From: Ancalomicrobiaceae bacterium
GTDB lineage: Bacteria; Pseudomonadota; Alphaproteobacteria; Rhizobiales; Ancalomicrobiaceae
NCBI GenBank assembly: GCA_031291595.1
Contig: JARLIU010000199.1
Location: 1-43,098 of the forward strand
Reading direction: 5' to 3'
DNA: 43,098 nt
Shown: positions 12,261 to 21,354 of the stretch, in pieces
Position numbering within the stretch: position 1 is the first letter of the stretch
Layout of the letters: every line of letters begins with the position of its first letter
Notes under the pieces: generated by a model
The model's input: the letters and a program-made list of their open reading frames with translations, nothing else
The model's database searches: none
What the model was told of the DNA's origin: nothing
Translations under genes and position numbers: made by a program

Positions 12261-12384
12261 ATATCCGTGATCGCGCGTACGCTAACAAACGTACAGGAAA
12301 TTCGAACTACCGCGCGAACAGTCTGAGCCAAGGGGCTCTGGCGCGCGGCAAGCTTTCCTCGGTACATCAAGCGGGAGACTGGCC

Positions 12385-13260
12385 ATGATCAGACCGCAAA
12401 GTGCACGCCGTCAGATGGTCAAGGCGGCCATGGAGGCCCCGTTCCTCACCCGCGAGGAGGAAATGGAGCTGGCGCAGAGGTGGAAGCTTCAGCGCGACGA
12501 GGTTGCCCTGCACCGCCTGACATCCGCCCATATGCGCCTCGTCATCGCGCTCGCCGCGCGTTTCAAACATTTCGGCCTGCCTCCGGGCGATCTCATCCAG
12601 GAAGGCCATGTCGGCCTGTTGGAGGCCGCCGCCCGGTTCGAGCCGGACCGGCTGGTGCGCTTCTCGACCTATGCCACGTGGTGGATCCGCGCCTCGATCC
12701 AGGATTTCGTGTTGAGGAACTGGTCGATCGTGCGCGGCGGCACGTCGTCGGGCCAGAAAGCCCTGTTCTTCAACTTGCGGCGGCTCAGGGCCCAACTCAA
12801 TCGCGGCGGTCAGCCGATGCCGGACGAGGCGCTGTTCAGCCAGATCGCCGAGGCGATCGGCGTCTCGGTCGGCGACGTGCGTGCCATGAATCAACGGCTG
12901 TCCGGTGCGGATGCATCGCTGAACGCGCCGGTCATGGAGGACGAGAGCGGCGCGGAACGGCAGGATTTCCTCATTGCCAACGAACCGCTGCAGGACGAGA
13001 TCGTCGGCGAGGCGATCGACGGCGACCGGCGGCAGACCTGGCTCAAAAAGGCGCTGAAGGTGTTGAGCGAACGCGAGTTGCAGATCCTGTCGGTCAGGCG
13101 TCTGTCGGAGGAAGGGGCGACGCTCGAATCGATCGGCGAGCGGCTCGGCATCTCCAAGGAGCGGGTACGGCAGATCGAGACGCGGGCGTTGGAAAAGCTG
13201 AAAAGCGCGTTGCTCGCCGAACAGCCCGATCGCACCGCCTTCGGCTTCGGCGGGCGTTGA
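12385..13260 (+). CDS. rpoH: RNA polymerase sigma-32 family factor (RpoH type)
   Basis: The 291-residue protein is a sigma-70 family member of the RpoH group. Region 2 spans about 38-115 (LTSAHMRLVIALAARF, PPGDLIQEGHVGLLEAA, RFSTYATWWIRASIQDFV). The RpoH-box-like stretch QKALFFNLRRLR follows at about 129-140. Region 4 is at about 225-285 (LSERELQIL, IGERLGISKERVRQIE). Such factors drive heat-shock and, in many alphaproteobacteria with several copies, oxidative or singlet-oxygen stress genes. It lies after carD with its own ~120-base leader. Whether this is RpoH1 or RpoH2 cannot be settled here. Confidence 0.92.
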   Translation: MIRPQSARRQMVKAAMEAPFLTREEEMELAQRWKLQRDEVALHRLTSAHMRLVIALAARFKHFGLPPGDLIQEGHVGLLEAAARFEPDRLVRFSTYATWWIRASIQDFVLRNWSIVRGGTSSGQKALFFNLRRLRAQLNRGGQPMPDEALFSQIAEAIGVSVGDVRAMNQRLSGADASLNAPVMEDESGAERQDFLIANEPLQDEIVGEAIDGDRRQTWLKKALKVLSERELQILSVRRLSEEGATLESIGERLGISKERVRQIETRALEKLKSALLAEQPDRTAFGFGGR

Positions 13261-13410
13261 ACCCTCCCGAGGCTTGGCGCCAGTGAACCCGACGTCGGCC
13301 GCCGGGCCAGCCTTGCCGGCGGGCGGCGTGTCGATGTCGCTGCGCCAGAGCTTCGGACCCGGACGTGGAAACCGGTTCCGGGCTGATTCCGATGCTCAAA
13401 CAAAAAAATA

Positions 13411-13447
13411 GAGCGCTGGTCCGATTCCAATTGGTCGGCCGGCGCTC
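13411..13447. repeat. Imperfect palindromic intergenic element
   Basis: The arms GAGCGC...TCCGA and TCGG...GCGCTC face each other around TTCCAATTGG, preceded by an A-run (CAAAAAAATA). The layout resembles short palindromic intergenic elements that are common in Hyphomicrobiales genomes. It lies between the convergent ends of rpoH and the M48 protease gene, so it could also act as a terminator. Confidence 0.5.
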
Positions 13448-13557
13448 CAGAACGCCGGCGGACCGACGAACATCGACCCGGCGGCTGATCTGCTTTCTCG
13501 GGCATCGCGATTGTCAGGCGCGCGGCGCGCCGCCGCCTTCGGTTGCGGCGCTCTATC

Positions 13558-15078
13558 CTACTGATCCGTCACCAGTTTTACCAACTTCCCCACATCGACC
13601 TGATCGCCCTGGTCGAGGCCGTTCAGCACCCGGAACAGATCGAGCTTGCGGTCGACGCCGCTCATCATGTCGGCCATGCGCTCGACAGTGTCGCCCGGGC
13701 GGACGCGGTGCACCTTGATGTGCAGCGGCCGCAGCCGGGCGGATTCCGACGGCGACAGGTGATGGAAGCTGTCGAGCGTTTCGGTGAAGGCGGCATCGAA
13801 ACTCGGTTGCGGCTCCTGAGCGGCGAAGATGAAGCGATAGACGGTGCGGCCGGAGCGCACCACGCCGATGCGGAACGTCCAGCCGTCGGCGGCGGCATGG
13901 GCGGTGGCGGCGGAGAAGTCGCCGACAGTCGCGGTGGTGATCGAGGCGGGATCGAGGCCGTTGATCCAGCCGGAGCGCAAGTAATCCGGCAGCGCGGTCG
14001 CCGGATCGACGGCGACGCCGTCGAAGCGCATCGCCGTGCCCGAGGCGTCGGACGCCAGCACGGCCTTCGGCGTGTTCTCGAGGTTGTAGCCCGAGGGCAC
14101 CGAGAATTCGATGCCGAGCGCCTTGTGCAGGAAGCTGCGACCGCGCACGAAACCCTCTGACGGGTCATCGCCGAACACCATGCCGTCAAGTTCCTGCAGA
14201 TAGGCCTCTCGTTCCTGTTCGCCGATGCCGGGGGCGCCGATCTCGCGGGCGGCGCGGATGGCAAAGCCGATGCGCTCGGGTGTCGAGGGGTGCGAGGCGA
14301 GGAAGTCCGGCCGGTTCGACGAAGCATTGGGCTTCAGCGAGCGGTAGTCGGCATAGCGCGCCATGGAGGAGAGGAAGCGCGAGGCGGCGAAGGGGTCGAA
14401 GCCGGCCCGGCCGAGCGTCTTGACGCCGATGGCGTCGGCCTCCAACTCCTGGATCTGGCTGAAGCGGGCGAGCGACACTTGCGTCGAGGCCAGCGCCAGG
14501 CGCTGCTGATCGCTGTCCTGCAGGGCGCCGGCGACCGCCTTGTTCAATTCCTGTGCGGCTTCGGCGCGGCGCTGCCGTGCCACGGCGTGGCGGGCGGTGA
14601 CATGCGCCATCTCATGGGCGATGACGGCGGCGACTTCGGAGGTGTCGTTGGCGAGCACCAGCAGTCCGCGCGTCACGTAGAGATTGCCGCTCGGCAGCGC
14701 GAAGGCGTTGACCACCGGCGAGTTCAGCAGCGTGATGCGATAGCTCTGCGACGGGTCATCGGAAGCCGACACCAGCCGGCCGACGGCGCGTGCCACCGCC
14801 GTGGCGGCGTTCGGATCGGTATAGACGCCGCCGTAGGTGGCGACGATGCGGTTGTGTTCGGGATCGTCGGACTGGTTCTGCGGCGGCGCAGCATTGACCG
14901 CGATCGGCGTCGGGTCGATCGCAGTGTCGAGCGGGGAGAAGGATGGGCAGCCGGCCAGGAACAGCGTGCCGGCCAGCATGCCGGCGCGCATCGTTCTGGC
15001 CAGAATTGCGTGACGCCACCAGCTGCGTGTCGCCGGCCGGTTGTCCGGATCGGTCGTCACGGTTTCGTCGACAGCCAT
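13558..15078 (-). CDS. M48 family zinc metalloprotease, lipoprotein, with LysM-like C-terminus
   Basis: The 506-residue protein has the M48 zinc motif HEMAH at 155-159 (H155, E156, H159) and a downstream ELEADAIG that supplies the third ligand. A lipobox LAGC ends at C44, so it is probably an outer- or inner-membrane lipoprotein facing the periplasm. The last ~50 residues (KVHRVRPGDTVERMADMM ... VDVGKLVKLV) look like a LysM-type module that may hold peptidoglycan. This architecture matches BepA/YfgC-like quality-control proteases of envelope proteins, though the exact role is inferred. GAGGAGAT lies 6 bases before the start, which overlaps the upstream SNase-like gene by 22 bases. Confidence 0.92.
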   Translation of the reverse strand: MAVDETVTTDPDNRPATRSWWRHAILARTMRAGMLAGTLFLAGCPSFSPLDTAIDPTPIAVNAAPPQNQSDDPEHNRIVATYGGVYTDPNAATAVARAVGRLVSASDDPSQSYRITLLNSPVVNAFALPSGNLYVTRGLLVLANDTSEVAAVIAHEMAHVTARHAVARQRRAEAAQELNKAVAGALQDSDQQRLALASTQVSLARFSQIQELEADAIGVKTLGRAGFDPFAASRFLSSMARYADYRSLKPNASSNRPDFLASHPSTPERIGFAIRAAREIGAPGIGEQEREAYLQELDGMVFGDDPSEGFVRGRSFLHKALGIEFSVPSGYNLENTPKAVLASDASGTAMRFDGVAVDPATALPDYLRSGWINGLDPASITTATVGDFSAATAHAAADGWTFRIGVVRSGRTVYRFIFAAQEPQPSFDAAFTETLDSFHHLSPSESARLRPLHIKVHRVRPGDTVERMADMMSGVDRKLDLFRVLNGLDQGDQVDVGKLVKLVTDQ

Positions 15079-15998
15079 TCGATCTCCTCAGGCACACTTG
15101 GCCGGATAAGGCCGCCACCGCCCAAAGTCAAAACACCGCGGACGCGCAAAATACGCCCGACGCTTTCCTTCGATAAAAAACCTTCGACAGCGAATCGCCC
15201 GGGGTGCTTGCGATCGCGACGGCCCCCGGCGCTCACCTTATCGTCCAGCTGGACCGCAAAGTCACGGCGGAAATCAGTGCCGAAATTCAGATAGTGGCGC
15301 GAGCCCGACTGGCCAGTGGAGACGACCGTGCCTTCGATCAACACGTAGCGACCGATCCAGCGATCGAGATGGGGATCGGTGGCGGAGAGCACCTGGAAGC
15401 GGGGATCGGCCCAGACTCCGCGTTTCGCCTGTCGTGCCTGGGCTTCGATCGCCTCGAGATGGCGGGCGCAGGCGTAATCGTCGGGACCCGGCTCGACGCG
15501 GGTCAGGCCGCGGGCGACCAATTCCGCCTCGAGCCACAGCCCGTCGTCGGCACGGGTCAGACGGGCGCGGATGCGGCCGTGGCGGTCGGGCTCGGCGGAG
15601 ACCGGATAGAGCTTGATCTGGTGGCCGGCAACGATGTCGGCGAGCGTCTGTTTGGCGAGCGCGGTGAAATCCGCCGCCTCGGGCTCGCCCGACGCAGGGG
15701 CATCATCGTGCATCCGGGGTGTCGAAATGCCGGCCAAGCGGACGACGCGGCCGTCGCCGAGGCTCAGCGTGTCGCCGCTGAGGATGACTGCGACCGCCGC
15801 CGGTTCGGCCGCGACGGTCGCGCCGGCGGGAAGGGCACAGGCATCGATCGTTTCGGCAGCCGCCGGCGACGGCGGTGGGCCGAACAGCGCCGCCGCGATG
15901 AGGGGGGCGACGCGCGTCCAGCCGGACATGGGCGGCCCATCGCCGCGGCGCCGAAGCGCCAGCGTGGTGGCGACGGGAGCCGGCCGCAGGCGCATCAT
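15057..15998 (-). CDS. SNase-like (thermonuclease-fold) exported protein, probably lacking key catalytic residues
   Basis: The product is about 313 residues from the ATG at 15998, which has AAGGGAG six bases ahead. An alternative ATG at 15929 would give a cleaner signal peptide (VAPLIAAALFG ... SPAAAE). The SNase fold is seen from ILSGDTLSL through VVRLAGISTPR to DRHGRIRARL and AKRGVWADPRF. In staphylococcal nuclease the strand after the arginine reads DTPE; here it is STPR, so the catalytic Asp and Glu appear replaced. A C-terminal OB-like part follows (VLIEGTVVSTGQSGSRHYLNF). It overlaps the M48 gene by 22 bases and forms an operon with it. Confidence 0.85.
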   Translation of the reverse strand: MMRLRPAPVATTLALRRRGDGPPMSGWTRVAPLIAAALFGPPPSPAAAETIDACALPAGATVAAEPAAVAVILSGDTLSLGDGRVVRLAGISTPRMHDDAPASGEPEAADFTALAKQTLADIVAGHQIKLYPVSAEPDRHGRIRARLTRADDGLWLEAELVARGLTRVEPGPDDYACARHLEAIEAQARQAKRGVWADPRFQVLSATDPHLDRWIGRYVLIEGTVVSTGQSGSRHYLNFGTDFRRDFAVQLDDKVSAGGRRDRKHPGRFAVEGFLSKESVGRILRVRGVLTLGGGGLIRPSVPEEIEWLSTKP

Positions 15999-16363
15999 CG
16001 ATCGCTCCCTTGCCGCTTGATCGTGCCGGACCCGAACAGCCACCGGTGGCGGCGGCAACATCTGGTCGCTTGCCAGTTTCTCATCAGGATCAGCCGGATA
16101 CGCGGCGGGCGGACGGATTTTCGGGGCTCGCTGCTTGCGTGTGTGCGTATGGGCCTGATCGCCTGGATCAGGCCGACAAGGACAGGATCGAGCTTTCAGT
16201 CGGGGGCATTTCCCCGCCGATCGCATGGTTCCATCCGATCGGGGATGGCTCCAGGGAAGCGCCAGCTCGACGCTGCGAGCCTCCGACGACTTTATGGCTC
16301 ATTGACGACGGCCGCGACTTCACAGCTGCACATCCGCGCAAATCATGCTATCCGATCGCTGCG

Positions 16364-16402
16364 CTCCCGGTAGCTCAGCAGGATAGAGTACAGGTTTCCT
16401 AA
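16364..16402 (+). pseudogene. Truncated copy of the tRNA-Arg(CCT) 5' half
   Basis: This 39-nt stretch matches 35 of 39 bases of the 5' half of the intact tRNA-Arg 137 bases downstream: the 5' acceptor strand, the complete D-arm and the anticodon loop with CCT. The 3' half is missing: what follows cannot close the anticodon stem, and no T-arm or acceptor 3' strand is present. It is therefore a non-functional fragment left by a partial duplication or by integration/excision at the tRNA. Confidence 0.75.
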
Positions 16403-16500
16403 TTCGATGCTCTTGACGGCAGAAGGCTAATCGGATCATACGCATAAGGCCGTGTCGGTGCGGCCGAGTACCGAATAGGCACCGAATACGAGCGATACAC

Positions 16501-16577
<77 letters not shown>

Positions 16578-17042
16578 AATTTCAATACTTTGAACAATGG
16601 TTTAGTGGGCGCGCTGGGATGGAGAATGCCCCTGCGTCATTGTTGCGGCAACGCTTGCGGGAAGCCGACACTCGCCGGTCGGTGTTGCCGTCGGGGCGGT
16701 AGACACCTTCCGAGCTTGAGATCCGTCCTGTCCGAATTGGTGCCATTGGTTTCGGTGTCCGACTCCCGCTTTCGGCACACCTCCGAGCCGATGACGCGGC
16801 CACGCTGGTCATGGTAACCACCGGGTCATGGTCACCACCGGCCTCGATTGCCGTAGCCCGGATCAGACCGGGTGGACATCGCCGCACACTCCAACACGGT
16901 GCGGTTCGGGACATTCGGACTCGCGGCCACGTGCGAAAGCGGCTCCGGCTGCGACGGACAAAAACCTGATCAGGCAGGCGTGACCGAGCAACATCGGCCC
17001 CTTCGAACCAAACGGATGCGCGGGCTCCGTCGGAATCGGTGA
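16578..17042. other. Gene-free region after tRNA-Arg
   Basis: This 465-base stretch contains no frame that resembles a known protein. It holds a 17-bp tandem repeat at 16808-16841. Together with the broken tRNA copy upstream it may be a scar of a lost integrated element, but no integrase or direct repeat of the tRNA 3' end is visible. Confidence 0.45.
16808..16841. repeat. 17-bp tandem repeat, two copies
   Basis: Two adjacent copies of GTCATGGT(A/C)ACCACCGG differ at one base. The unit contains a GGT-ACC dyad. There is no sign of further copies. Confidence 0.75.
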
Positions 17043-19286
17043 CTATGACGCGCCAGGGTCGGATAGAGGCCTGGCCGTGCCGTCGCCATCCGGATTGGAC
17101 AGAAGACCATGCTGCAGCTCCCTTGCGAACTTTCGAATCGGACGGAGCTGGCGGCAGATAAGGGCGAGCTGGGTACGGACGAAGCGCTCGTGGTCGTCGA
17201 TCTCGCCGGACGGGTCTTCCAGCATAAGTTCGTCGGCTGCCTCGGTGCCGCTGGTTTCGGGCACTGGCCGACGGGCGATGAGATCGGCAGCGATGTCGTC
17301 GAGCGATCGGGCGATGCGTAACGCAGCCTGACCGAGTACCCCATCCACGGACAGCTCCGGCAGAGCCCCGCGGTGGGCGCCGAGTGCCGACAAATAGGAC
17401 AAGATCGTGTGAGACACGACCAGTTGACGCATGCAGGATTCCGCCTCGGCGCGGTATCGGCCGGGCTCCTGCAGCATGTTCGACAGCGTCGACGACAACG
17501 CGGCGTCGGCTTCATGGGCGATGCGCCGGGCGATGCGATAGTCGAGATCGTCGCTCTTGCCCGAACTGTATTGGCGGATGATGGCGCGAAGATAACCGCT
17601 GGCGCCCGACAGCGTACCCGCTACGACCTTATGAATTTGGCGTCCCTGCCAGTCGGGCAGGACGAAGAACACTGCCAAGCCGGCGATGAGGCTGCCGAGC
17701 ACCGTGTCTTCGAGCCGCGGCCAGATAACGCCGTAGCCGTCGACCACCTGATTCGAACAGCACACGACCATCAGCGTGATCGCCCCGGTCGCCAAAGTGT
17801 AGCGGCTGCCGCGATAGATGAAGAAGACCACGCCGGCCACAACGGCGATCAGTCGTTGAATCTCCGGCGCCGGAAACAGCGTGAGCAGCGCCCACCCGGC
17901 CACCAGTCCGAGAATGGTTCCGAAGATGCGTTCCCACAGACGGCGGCGGGTGGAGGCGTAATTCGGCTGGCAGACGAACAGGGTCGTCAGCAGGATCCAG
18001 TAGCCTTGTGTCGGGTGGACCGCAGCCTTGATGCCGTAGCCGACCCCGAGCGCAAGCGTGAGACGCAGGGCGTGGCGGAATACCGCCGAATCGGGGCCCA
18101 ACTGCGCCACTACCCGCCGCCATGCCTCGCCGAACGAGCGCGGCGAATCGTTGAACAGGCTGGTGTCGTGGTGCTGCGGGACATCGGTGGGAACGCTGGC
18201 CGCGACGAGTTCGTGTTCCAACGCCTCGAGGTTTCCCACCAGATCGCCAAGTGACGGCAACATCTCGGTGTGCTCGGGCCGGTTCTGAGTCTTCAGGTAG
18301 TCGAGCGCATGCTGCAAATCGTCCGCCGCCAGGTGGCTCTCACCGTAGTCGAAGTGCCGGCCCCGCCGCAGCGTTCGGGCCAGTTCCCGGCAAGCCAAGC
18401 CTTGCTGCCACATGAGGCGTTGGCAGCGGAACATGACGTCGCTGTGAAAGAACGTCTGTGAAAACGCATCGTAAGGATAGTGCGACGAGCTGGCGCGTTC
18501 ATGGATGTCTTGCGCGGAGAAGAACAGATTCAAACAGCGGTCAAGGCGGGTATCGATTCGCCCCGATCGGACGCGCCGGCGGATCAGCTCTTTCACCCGG
18601 TTAAGGGCAATCACCACACGGCCGTTGTTGCCGGCCAGCACCAAGTTGGCGCCATCGACGTTCAGTTGGCGCCGCGGCACGAACAGGGTCGATTTGCTCT
18701 TGAGGTACTCGCCGAGTTCGTCGAACAGACCGGCGAGCCCCTGCTCGACCGGCTGAACGGGAAAGAGGGCTTGCCAGACCACCGACAGCGCCCCGTACCA
18801 GGCCGCGCCGACGGTCAACAGAATGGGTTCGCGCAAGACTGCCGGCGTCGGGCCGGCCTGTTCCAAGCTCAGCATGGTGTAGACCCCGAGAATCAGGGTT
18901 GCCTGAGCGATGGTGGCGTAATGCGACCGCAGGGCGCCCATCATGGTGAGGGTGAAGGTGGAGGCGACCAGGGCGGCGAAGAACAGCCCGGGATAGGGGG
19001 TCAACAGCTCGACGAACACGGCCGATGTGGCGAACAGCGCCAGCGTGATGGCAACGGACGTGGCGCGTCCGCGCCAACCGTCGTCGGTCTCGGCGAGCGC
19101 GCCGGCGATCACGCCCAGGAACAGCGGAATGACCCGATCGATGGCGCCAAGAGCCGAGCAGGCACCCATGGCTCCCGCCAGGGCGACGAAGACGCGCAGG
19201 CTGAAGGAAAACTTGTCCAACGCCCAAAGACGTTGAAATGATTGCAGTACGGAAGCGATCTGCCGGTCTTTTCCCAATCGCCACAT
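17043..19286 (-). CDS. YccS/FUSC family inner-membrane transport protein
   Basis: The product, 747 residues from the ATG at 19286, has the two-module layout of the YccS/YhfK/FUSC family. A first block of about six hydrophobic helices spans residues ~25-165 (FSLRVFVALAGAMGAC, LFLGVIAGALAETDD), followed by a long soluble part. A second membrane block starts near residue 400 with ALRLTLALGVGYGIK and HPTQGYWILLTTLFVCQPNY, the FUSC signature. Relatives are thought to export aromatic acids or similar compounds; the substrate here is unknown. The frame is open to an ATG at 19415, but that start lacks a ribosome binding site and exceeds the family length. Confidence 0.85.
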   Translation of the reverse strand: MWRLGKDRQIASVLQSFQRLWALDKFSFSLRVFVALAGAMGACSALGAIDRVIPLFLGVIAGALAETDDGWRGRATSVAITLALFATSAVFVELLTPYPGLFFAALVASTFTLTMMGALRSHYATIAQATLILGVYTMLSLEQAGPTPAVLREPILLTVGAAWYGALSVVWQALFPVQPVEQGLAGLFDELGEYLKSKSTLFVPRRQLNVDGANLVLAGNNGRVVIALNRVKELIRRRVRSGRIDTRLDRCLNLFFSAQDIHERASSSHYPYDAFSQTFFHSDVMFRCQRLMWQQGLACRELARTLRRGRHFDYGESHLAADDLQHALDYLKTQNRPEHTEMLPSLGDLVGNLEALEHELVAASVPTDVPQHHDTSLFNDSPRSFGEAWRRVVAQLGPDSAVFRHALRLTLALGVGYGIKAAVHPTQGYWILLTTLFVCQPNYASTRRRLWERIFGTILGLVAGWALLTLFPAPEIQRLIAVVAGVVFFIYRGSRYTLATGAITLMVVCCSNQVVDGYGVIWPRLEDTVLGSLIAGLAVFFVLPDWQGRQIHKVVAGTLSGASGYLRAIIRQYSSGKSDDLDYRIARRIAHEADAALSSTLSNMLQEPGRYRAEAESCMRQLVVSHTILSYLSALGAHRGALPELSVDGVLGQAALRIARSLDDIAADLIARRPVPETSGTEAADELMLEDPSGEIDDHERFVRTQLALICRQLRPIRKFARELQHGLLSNPDGDGTARPLSDPGAS

Positions 19287-19510
19287 CGCTGGCAGCACCT
19301 CACGTATCTGTTGCGACAACAGCTTCGAATAGCGTGGTCGATGGGCGAAGGAAACGGCGATCGGCAGAGACCGAATGGAATTTGCGCCAAGCGCGACGCT
19401 GTCACACGGAAACATGTGACAGTTGAATCAACGCTTCTCCATCTATTCATAGAGCACCGGCCGTCCCCGAAGCTCGGCACAGCGCCGGTTACAATCCAAT
19501 CAAAGCGTCG

Positions 19511-20413
19511 CTATTCCATCTGCTCGCGCGCATACCGAACCGGCGGCAGCCCGACATGGCGGGTGAAGGCGACGCTGAACGCGCTGGCGGAGCCATAGCC
19601 GACGCGTTCCGCAATTTCAGCGACGCCACTTTCGTTTCGCCGGAGCATGTTCTTTGCCAAGGCCATGCGCCAGGCGAGCAAATATTCCATCGGCGCGGCA
19701 CCCACCGCGCGGCTGAACCGCGCGAAGAACGCCGAACGGGACAGTGCGGCCTCCTTCGCCAACTGGGCGACCGTCCACGCCGTCGTCGGGCTCTCGTGCA
19801 TCCGTCGTATCGCCACGGCAAGGCGCTCGTCGGCGAGACCACGCACCAGACCGGGCGATGCTGCGGTGCCCGCCGTCGAGCGGAGCGCTTCGATGAGAAG
19901 AACCTCGACGAGGTGGGCGAGGATGACCTCGCGCGCCGGACGTCGCTCGCGGAACTCATCTCGCACGAGCTGCACGAGGGTGGCGAGCCGCGGTTCGCCG
20001 CGCACGTGGACGATCTGGGGAAGCAGCGACACCAACAGCCCCGCGTCGGTGGAACCGAAGCTGCAATGACCCAGCAGCATCCGCAGATCGGCCGGACCGT
20101 CCTGGTCGCCGATCCGGAATTCACCGGCGGCCAATGCGACGGGCAGGCTTTCGGGGGCCTCTGCCGGGAGAGGCGCGATGCTGGACATCGCGACGCCGTA
20201 AGCCGCGGGGATCAAGATGAAGTCCCCCGAGCGGAGTTCGATCGGCTCACGCCCGTCAACCTCGAGGCGGCACGCGCCCTCGAGGACCACGCAGTAGAAT
20301 GGCTGCCCGGCATCCGAGCGGCGGACGCGCCACGGTCCTGCGCCGACAACGACCTTCGAGAACCGGGCGCCCGGCTGGAGCAGCGTGACGACCTCCGCGA
20401 GCGGGTCGATCAT
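19511..20413 (-). CDS. AraC family transcriptional regulator with cupin sensor domain
   Basis: The 300-residue protein has an N-terminal AraC-type cupin domain (about 1-190; YCVVLEGACRLEV, IELRSGDFILIPAAYG) and a C-terminal double helix-turn-helix DNA-binding domain (about 200-298; WTVAQLAKEAALSRSAFFARF, then VAEIAERVGYGSASAFSVAF). The layout matches the AraC group that senses small organic molecules through the cupin and often controls an adjacent SDR. It is divergent from the SDR gene 99 bases away and is the obvious regulator of it. Confidence 0.93.
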   Translation of the reverse strand: MIDPLAEVVTLLQPGARFSKVVVGAGPWRVRRSDAGQPFYCVVLEGACRLEVDGREPIELRSGDFILIPAAYGVAMSSIAPLPAEAPESLPVALAAGEFRIGDQDGPADLRMLLGHCSFGSTDAGLLVSLLPQIVHVRGEPRLATLVQLVRDEFRERRPAREVILAHLVEVLLIEALRSTAGTAASPGLVRGLADERLAVAIRRMHESPTTAWTVAQLAKEAALSRSAFFARFSRAVGAAPMEYLLAWRMALAKNMLRRNESGVAEIAERVGYGSASAFSVAFTRHVGLPPVRYAREQME

Positions 20414-20512
20414 ATCCGGACTCCTGCAAATGAATCTTGGACTTCCTATTATAGAGGGTCCGACTTCGGTGATCTATCGTCTCGTTCAGGCAAACCACCT
20501 CCAGGAGACCCC
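20414..20512. promoter_or_regulatory. Divergent promoter region of the AraC regulator and SDR genes
   Basis: This 99-base AT-richer gap must carry both promoters. ATTATA at 20448-20453 reads TATAAT on the minus strand, a perfect -10 for the AraC gene, though its -35 is poor. The overlapping TATTAT at 20447-20452 with CTGCAA at 20424-20429 (17-base spacer) could serve the SDR gene. The two candidates overlap, so one regulator site could control both. Confidence 0.4.
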
Positions 20513-21253
20513 ATGAAAACCATCCTGATCACCGGATGCTCGTCCGGCTTCGGCCTCGAAACGGCCAAATGCTTTCTTGATCGCGATTGGAAGGTTGTCG
20601 CCACGATGCGCAAACCGCGCGAGGACGTGCTGCCGCGTTCCGAGCATCTGCGCGTGCTGGCGCTCGACGTCACCGATCCGGAGAGCATCCGTCAAGCCGT
20701 CGAGGCCGCAGGGCCCATCGATGCCCTCGTCAACAACGCGGGCTTCGGCGCGGCGTCGCCCTTCGAGGCCACCCCGATGGCGACGGTGCGCGAGGTGTTC
20801 GAGACCAACACCTTCGGCACGATGGCTGTGACGCAGGCGGTGCTGCCGCAGTTCAGGCAGCGCATGGCCGGCGTCGTCGTCAACGTCACGTCGAGCGTGA
20901 CCTTGAAATCGATCCCGCTGATCGCCGCGTACACCGCGAGCAAGGCGGCGGTGAATGCATTCACCGAGGTGCTGGCGCTGGAGCTCGAGCAGTTCGGCGT
21001 GCACGTGCGCCTGGTGCTGCCGGGGCGTTCGCCCGAGACCCGCTTCGCCGACAACGCGCACTCCCGCGTGTACGGCCTCGACCATGAGGCCTATGCGGAT
21101 CTGGTGAAGAGCGTTTTCGCGGGCTTCGCGGCGCCGGGGCCGGTGACGCACGCGCAGGACGTAGCCGAAGCGGTGTGGCGGGCGGTGAACGATCCGTCGA
21201 GCCCCATGCGACTCCCCGCCGGCGCTGACGCCGTAAGCTTGGCCGACGGCTGA
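20513..21253 (+). CDS. SDR family NAD(P)-dependent oxidoreductase
   Basis: The 246-residue product is a classical short-chain dehydrogenase/reductase. It has TGCSSGFG at 7-14 for cofactor binding, LVNNAGFGAASP at about 73-84, the catalytic serine in NVTSSV, and the YTASK tyrosine/lysine pair. The ATG at 20513 is preceded by CCAGGAGACC and gives the family's usual N-terminus (MKTILITG); the longer upstream frame runs through the divergent AraC gene and is a shadow. The substrate is unknown. It is under the control of the divergent AraC gene in all likelihood. Confidence 0.93.
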   Translation: MKTILITGCSSGFGLETAKCFLDRDWKVVATMRKPREDVLPRSEHLRVLALDVTDPESIRQAVEAAGPIDALVNNAGFGAASPFEATPMATVREVFETNTFGTMAVTQAVLPQFRQRMAGVVVNVTSSVTLKSIPLIAAYTASKAAVNAFTEVLALELEQFGVHVRLVLPGRSPETRFADNAHSRVYGLDHEAYADLVKSVFAGFAAPGPVTHAQDVAEAVWRAVNDPSSPMRLPAGADAVSLADG

Positions 21254-21354
21254 CCCGCGGCATTGGCCTCGATCTTTCCGGCGTGCGCCGAGGTGGTCTT
21301 GTCATGGCGAACAAGAGCGTCGACGGCACATCGCCGAGACGCCTGCGGTTTCGT

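Noticed and set aside
16364-16440. A second functional tRNA upstream of tRNA-Arg
   Set aside because: The anticodon stem cannot pair and there is no T-arm or 3' acceptor strand, so it is only a fragment.
16582-16914. 110-codon minus-strand frame after the tRNA
   Set aside because: No ribosome binding site and no recognisable family; composition is that of non-coding DNA. The region also contains tandem repeat DNA.
19556-20512. Extension of the SDR frame upstream through the AraC gene
   Set aside because: The upstream part is the antisense shadow of the AraC regulator; the SDR protein starts at 20513 with a good ribosome binding site.
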